NCBI GenBank assembly: GCA_003224075.1
Contig: QHYF01000061.1
Span: 1 to 27,023, forward strand
Reading direction: 5' to 3'
Source: Acidobacteriota bacterium
Lineage (GTDB): Bacteria; Acidobacteriota; Terriglobia; Acidiferrales; UBA7541
DNA: 27,023 nt
Both the position numbers and the translations under genes were made by a program. Shown one piece after another: positions 23,241-27,023 of this stretch. How positions within the stretch are numbered: position 1 is the stretch's first letter; every line of letters begins with the position of its first letter. Below the pieces are notes generated by a model. It was not told where the DNA came from, made no database searches, and worked only from the letters and a program-made list of their open reading frames with translations.

Positions 23241-24245
23241 TCAATTCTCTCGTTCGAGGATGAAGTCCGGAAGCGTGGCCAGCGCGCGCGCGTATTCGGA
23301 ATCGGAGCGGCCGTTGAGGCAGGCTTTGGCGCGCTGCGCGTAGTCCTGCGCAAGATTGCGCGCGCGGTCGAGCGCGCCCGAGTCGTGCACCAGGGAAACA
23401 ATCGTTTCGGGGCGGACGGAATTGAATTCCTTCTCTGCCAGGACGCGCGCGACCAGCTCGCGGGCGTCACGGTGGCCATTGTCCATTGCGTAGATCAGCG
23501 GCAGTGTAACCTTGCCTTCTTTCAGATCGCTGAGGACCGGTTTCCCCAGCTGTTCCGCCGACGCCGTGAAATCCAGGAGATCATCGACAAGCTGAAACGC
23601 CAGCCCCGCATACCGGCCGTAATCGGCGAGCGCCTGTTCTTCTTCGCCCTCGAGGCCGCCCAGCACGGCGCCCAGGCGCGCGCAGCCGCTGAAGAGACAC
23701 GCGGTTTTATACGTCGCGAGCCGCAGCGCGTCTTCTTCGGTCACGTCAATGCGGCCGATTTTCGCGAGCTGGATCAGCTCGCCTTCCACCATTTTGCGAG
23801 TAAGGTCGATCAAGATATCGAGAATGCGGAAATTGCGTTCTTCCAGGGCCATCTGGAAGGATTGCATATACAGCCAGTCCCCGGTGAGGACGCTGCGATG
23901 ATTGCCCCACCGGGAATTGGCGGAGGGGCGGCCGCGGCGCGTGTCGGCGCTGTCGATGACGTCGTCGTGAATCAACGTCGCGCTGTGAAGAAGCTCGACC
24001 ACGGCCGCGAGGCGAATGGCGCCGCGATCTCTGCGGCCGGCGTACCTTGCGGAAAGCAGCAGGAGCGCGGGCCGCACGCGCTTCCCTCCCCCGCCCAGCA
24101 AATACGCGGTGATTTCAGAGACCGTCGGAAACGCGGCGTCACTCTGGCGCGCGAGTTCGTCCTCGACCATGATGAGGTCGTCGCGAACAAGATCAAATAT
24201 CTCTTTCGCCGTGAGCAGCGCGATGGCTTTCCTCCTGGCCTGCAT
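23241..24245 (-). CDS. Long-chain polyprenyl diphosphate synthase (trans-prenyltransferase)
   Basis: 334 residues with the full trans-prenyltransferase set: GGGGKRVRPALLLL (51-64), the first Asp-rich motif LIHDDVIDSADTRRGRPS (Asp94, Asp95, Asp98), the MVEGELIQL segment, TYKTACLFSGCARLGA and the second Asp-rich motif FQLVDDLLDF (221-226). It condenses isopentenyl diphosphate onto an allylic primer, making the side chain of a quinone or carrier lipid; chain length (hepta-, octa-, nonaprenyl) cannot be told here, and the family is IspB/HepT-like. The ATG at 24243-24245 directly follows the tatD stop with no gap. Confidence 0.92.
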   Translation of the reverse strand: MQARRKAIALLTAKEIFDLVRDDLIMVEDELARQSDAAFPTVSEITAYLLGGGGKRVRPALLLLSARYAGRRDRGAIRLAAVVELLHSATLIHDDVIDSADTRRGRPSANSRWGNHRSVLTGDWLYMQSFQMALEERNFRILDILIDLTRKMVEGELIQLAKIGRIDVTEEDALRLATYKTACLFSGCARLGAVLGGLEGEEEQALADYGRYAGLAFQLVDDLLDFTASAEQLGKPVLSDLKEGKVTLPLIYAMDNGHRDARELVARVLAEKEFNSVRPETIVSLVHDSGALDRARNLAQDYAQRAKACLNGRSDSEYARALATLPDFILEREN

Positions 24246-25061
24246 CTAAGACCGCGACTCAATCGCGGCCGGGACTCCAGCTCGGGCGAGACCAAAGAAA
24301 CGCCGAAAATTGTGAGCGGTTGCGGAAGCCATTTCTTCTGCGGGACAGTTTCTCACACTCGCGAGCATGCGCGCCACTTCCGCCACGTAGGCAGGCTCGT
24401 TGCGCTTTCCGCGCCAGGGCTGCGGCGCAAGATATGGAGCGTCCGTCTCGATCAAAATATTCTCGAGCGGCAGAGCTTTCGCAATGTCCCGAAGGTTCCG
24501 CGCCTTCGGATAGGTCGAATTCCCCGCAAAGGAAATCATGAAACCCATTTCGATTCCGCGCCGCGCATCTTCAAGCGTGCTGCTGAAGCAGTGCAGAATA
24601 CCGCCGAGGCTTGTGGGACGCCACACCTCTTCCACAATGTTCAGGCAATCGCTCCAGGCATCGCGGCAGTGGATAATGATGGGCAACTTTGCTTGCGCAG
24701 CCAGAACCATCTGGTCGCGAAACACTGTCTGCTGCACATCACGCGGAGAATGATCGTAGAAATAGTCCAGGCCGATTTCGCCCCAGGCGATGACTTTCGG
24801 ATGTTGCGCGAGCTTTGACAGTTCATCGAAATGCCGCGGGACGACTTGTTTCGCTTCGTGAGGATGAATCCCGACTGTCGCGTAGATCCAATCACGCTCC
24901 GCTGCAAATGGCAGCGCGGAATCGAGCTTTTCGGGGCCCGGGCCTGTGCCGATGGCCAGCAGCGTCGTCACGCCCGCGGCGCGCGCCCGATCGAGCATGG
25001 CCTCGCGGTCTTCCGAGAATTGAGGAAAATCAATGTGCGCGTGTGAGTCGATGAGCTCCAT
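24246..25061 (-). CDS. tatD: TatD-family metal-dependent deoxyribonuclease
   Basis: 271 residues, beginning MELIDSHAHIDF (His7, His9). Other metal ligands are in WGEIGLDYF, IIIHCRDAW, GILHCFSST and IETDAPYL. TatD-type enzymes have 3'-5' exonuclease activity on DNA and a role in repair of oxidative damage; some act as D-aminoacyl-tRNA or other hydrolases. The frame is open upstream to 25319, but that part is Arg/Pro-rich, overlaps metG and lacks similarity; the ATG at 25059-25061 is the true start. It lies 56 nt after metG; a metG-tatD pair is common across bacteria. Confidence 0.93.
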   Translation of the reverse strand: MELIDSHAHIDFPQFSEDREAMLDRARAAGVTTLLAIGTGPGPEKLDSALPFAAERDWIYATVGIHPHEAKQVVPRHFDELSKLAQHPKVIAWGEIGLDYFYDHSPRDVQQTVFRDQMVLAAQAKLPIIIHCRDAWSDCLNIVEEVWRPTSLGGILHCFSSTLEDARRGIEMGFMISFAGNSTYPKARNLRDIAKALPLENILIETDAPYLAPQPWRGKRNEPAYVAEVARMLASVRNCPAEEMASATAHNFRRFFGLARAGVPAAIESRS

Positions 25062-25117
25062 TGTTGAAATCTTGCCGAGTAGAGGCGCAGCATGGTGCGC
25101 TCTTTCAAAGAATGTGT

Positions 25118-27023
25118 CTACTTCAGGCGCGAACCGATTTCGACGTCTTCGTCGGGGAAACCGGCGAGGACGGGGCGGCCTTCGGGGCCGACGGACGCGG
25201 CGATGATCATGCCGTTGGATTCGACGCCACGAAGTTTGCGCGGCGCCAGATTCGTGACCACGGCGACCTTGCGGCCGACCAGTTTTTCCGGTTCGTAGTA
25301 TTGCGCGATGCCGGCGCAAATCTGGCGAATTTCCGTGCCGATGTCCACGGTCAGCTTGAGCAGCTTGTCCGCGCCGACGATGCGTTCGGCGGTCTTGATC
25401 TGCCCGACGCGCATTTCGACTTTGGCAAAATCTTCAATGCCGATTTTCTCCGGCGCGGCTTGTGGCGCGGCTGCGGACCCGCCGGGACCCGCGCTCGCGG
25501 CGGCAGGCGGGATTACAGGTTTTTGCGGTTCATTTTCCATCGCTTCCATCCTCTCTACGGCTTCCTGATGTTCTATTCGTGGAAACACGGCTTTAACCGC
25601 CCCGATTCGAGTCCCTGCCTTTAATTGACCCCAATCTAGCTGGTCGATGCGCTGCGACTCGACTGAGCCAAGTTGACCCAATTGTTTCCAAATCTGTTCG
25701 GTGGTGCTCGGAAGCACAGGGTGGGCAAGGATAGTGATGATCCGCAGCGCCTCGGCAGCATCGTAGAGAACGTTCGCCAACTCCTGCGCCTTCGCGGTGT
25801 CTTTTGCCAATACCCATGGCTTCTCTCGGACGAGATAGGAATCGACGTAGGATATGAGTTGCCAAATATCCTGAAGGGCGAGCGAAAACTGGTACTCGTT
25901 ATAGTGGCCAGGATCATTCGTGACAGCATTCCCTACTATCATCCAAATCGCTGGTCTGAACATCTCTCGAAGCACGCTTGCGGAGCTATCGACGGACGCT
26001 GGAGCCGGGATTTGGCCACTGCAATTCTGCTCGATCATCGTTAGCGTGCGGCTGGCGAGGTTGCCGAGGCCGTTGGCGAGGTCGCTGTTGTAGCGCTGGA
26101 CGAGTGCGTCGTAGCTGAAGTTGCCGTCCTGGCCGAAGACGGTTTCGCGCAGAAGATAGTAGCGCAGCGCGTCCATGCCCAGGACATTGACGATTGGGCG
26201 CGGCTTCACGACGTTTCCTTTGGACTTGCTCATTTTGCTGCTGTCCATGAGCAGCCAGCCGTGCGCCCAGATTTGTTTCGGCAAAGGAAGGCCAGCAGCC
26301 ATCAAAAAGGCGGGCCAGTAAACGGCGTGGAAGCGAATGATTTCTTTGCCGACGAGGTGGACATCGGCAGGCCAATATCCATGCTGCTCGTAAGTGGGGC
26401 CGCCGACGGCGCTGAGATAGGCGGTGAGCGCATCGAACCAGACGTAGAAAACATGGGGCTCTTCACCGGGAACAGGAATGCCCCAGCGAATTGACGTTCG
26501 CGTGATGCTCAGATCTCGCAGACCGCCTTCGACGAAACTGAGCACTTCGTTGCGGCGCGACTCCGGCTGGATGAAATTCGGATGCTTCGCGTACCAATCG
26601 AGGAGCGGTTTCTGAAACGCGGAAAGCTTGAAGAAATAGTTCGCCTCGGTGACGGTTTCCGTGGGGCGGCCGCAGTCCGGACAGTTTTCGCCGGGTTTTA
26701 CATCCACGTAGGCATTGTCGTAGATGCAGTATTGGCCGGTGTAGTGGCCCGGATACACAAAACCGTTTTCCCGGCAGTGACGGAAAAGCCATTGGACCGT
26801 GTGCGCATGCTTCAGGTCCGTCGTGCGGATGAACTCATCGCCCTGAATTCCCAGCTCATCCCAAAGGGCGCGCCACTCTGCGGCCATTTTGGAAACGAAC
26901 TCGGCTTCGGAGACGCCAGCTTTCTTCGCAGAGCGCTCAACGTTGACGCCATGCTCGTCGGTGCCGGTGGTCATGACCACGTCGTAGCCGCGCATGCGTT
27001 TATACCTGCGGATGGTGTCGCAC
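25118..27023 (-). CDS. metG: Methionyl-tRNA synthetase, 5' end cut by window edge
   Basis: About 635 residues are visible; the frame is open to the right edge and the first roughly 30 residues, which should hold the HIGH-type signature, are outside. Seen are TTGTDEHGVNV, a zinc-knuckle region with one complete CxxC (NCPDCGRP) and a partial first pair (YCIYDN), WFDALTAYL, the catalytic loop SSKMSKSKGNVV, and an anticodon-binding helical domain. After an Ala/Pro/Gly-rich linker (PPAAASAGPGGSAAAPQAAP) comes a C-terminal EMAP II-like tRNA-binding OB domain (FAKVEMRVGQIKTAERIVGADKLLKL...RKLRGVESNGMIIAA). It charges tRNA-Met with methionine. First gene in view of the metG-tatD-prenyl synthase-deacetylase group. 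Confidence 0.96.
   Translation of the reverse strand, partial: CDTIRRYKRMRGYDVVMTTGTDEHGVNVERSAKKAGVSEAEFVSKMAAEWRALWDELGIQGDEFIRTTDLKHAHTVQWLFRHCRENGFVYPGHYTGQYCIYDNAYVDVKPGENCPDCGRPTETVTEANYFFKLSAFQKPLLDWYAKHPNFIQPESRRNEVLSFVEGGLRDLSITRTSIRWGIPVPGEEPHVFYVWFDALTAYLSAVGGPTYEQHGYWPADVHLVGKEIIRFHAVYWPAFLMAAGLPLPKQIWAHGWLLMDSSKMSKSKGNVVKPRPIVNVLGMDALRYYLLRETVFGQDGNFSYDALVQRYNSDLANGLGNLASRTLTMIEQNCSGQIPAPASVDSSASVLREMFRPAIWMIVGNAVTNDPGHYNEYQFSLALQDIWQLISYVDSYLVREKPWVLAKDTAKAQELANVLYDAAEALRIITILAHPVLPSTTEQIWKQLGQLGSVESQRIDQLDWGQLKAGTRIGAVKAVFPRIEHQEAVERMEAMENEPQKPVIPPAAASAGPGGSAAAPQAAPEKIGIEDFAKVEMRVGQIKTAERIVGADKLLKLTVDIGTEIRQICAGIAQYYEPEKLVGRKVAVVTNLAPRKLRGVESNGMIIAASVGPEGRPVLAGFPDEDVEIGSRLK

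Noticed and set aside
23385..24818. Long plus-strand open frame (477 codons) opposite the prenyl synthase and tatD genes
   Set aside because: It is the antisense shadow of two well-conserved genes in GC-rich DNA, with no recognisable domain.
25062..25319. 86-codon N-terminal extension of tatD
   Set aside because: Arg/Pro-rich stretch antisense-free but overlapping metG in another frame; the TatD fold begins at MELIDSHAHIDF.
1..27023. CRISPR arrays, tRNA/rRNA genes, insertion sequences, phage or defence genes
   Set aside because: No regular repeats, structural RNA signatures, transposase or integrase motifs or terminal repeats were seen on either strand.

Overview
The window reads as an ordinary chromosomal segment of a moderately GC-rich Gram-negative (diderm) bacterium. 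Lipid A and inner-core LPS genes, POTRA-type envelope proteins and a lipoprotein with DUF4097-like repeats all point to an outer membrane. The style of several proteins (TPR-thioredoxin fusion, DUF4097 lipoprotein, secreted S1/P1-PLC-like hydrolase, waaA-lpxK-waaF-gmhB-hldA-hldC-waaC gene order) resembles Acidobacteriota (Terriglobia-like). That assignment is inference from protein style, not from a marker gene. I see no rRNA, tRNA, CRISPR, insertion sequence, prophage or integrase, and no gap of 300 bases or more without a gene.

Layout. (1) 1-1833, plus strand: the 3' part of comEC, a DNA-uptake channel gene that starts before the window. (2) 8566 down to 1789, minus strand: a tightly overlapping operon waaA-lpxK-waaF-gmhB(remnant)-hldA-hldC-waaC-membrane methyltransferase. 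It makes ADP-heptose, phosphorylates lipid A, adds Kdo and adds heptoses. Most junctions are 4-nt or 8-nt start/stop overlaps, and this helps fix several starts. (3) 8567-8686: a divergent control region with one symmetric -10-like element facing both ways. (4) 8687-11647, plus strand: a frameshifted small secreted protein gene, then a pcrA/uvrD-type helicase gene broken by a small deletion. (5) 11794-17459, plus strand: amino-acid permease, secreted zinc-dependent hydrolase, adenosine deaminase-family enzyme, purS and glmS. (6) 17489-22294, plus strand: a barrel-less five-POTRA protein, a LarE-like sulfur transferase, a DUF4097 lipoprotein and a TPR-thioredoxin protein. (7) 27023 down to 22291, minus strand: metG (cut by the window edge), tatD, a long-chain polyprenyl diphosphate synthase and a histone-deacetylase-fold hydrolase, closely packed.

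How it fits together. Sections 2, 5 (glmS supplies glucosamine-6-phosphate for peptidoglycan and lipid A) and 7 (polyprenyl diphosphate for quinones or carrier lipids) are mainly envelope biogenesis and housekeeping. The most unusual observations are three gene lesions (gmhB, the small secreted protein, pcrA), all explicable as deletions; a repeated pattern of -10-like hexamers 6-10 nt before ATG codons lacking a Shine-Dalgarno, suggesting leaderless mRNAs; and the stand-alone POTRA protein. I did not find a clearly new multi-gene system. The lesions could be real decay or sequencing/assembly errors, and the sequence alone cannot separate these.
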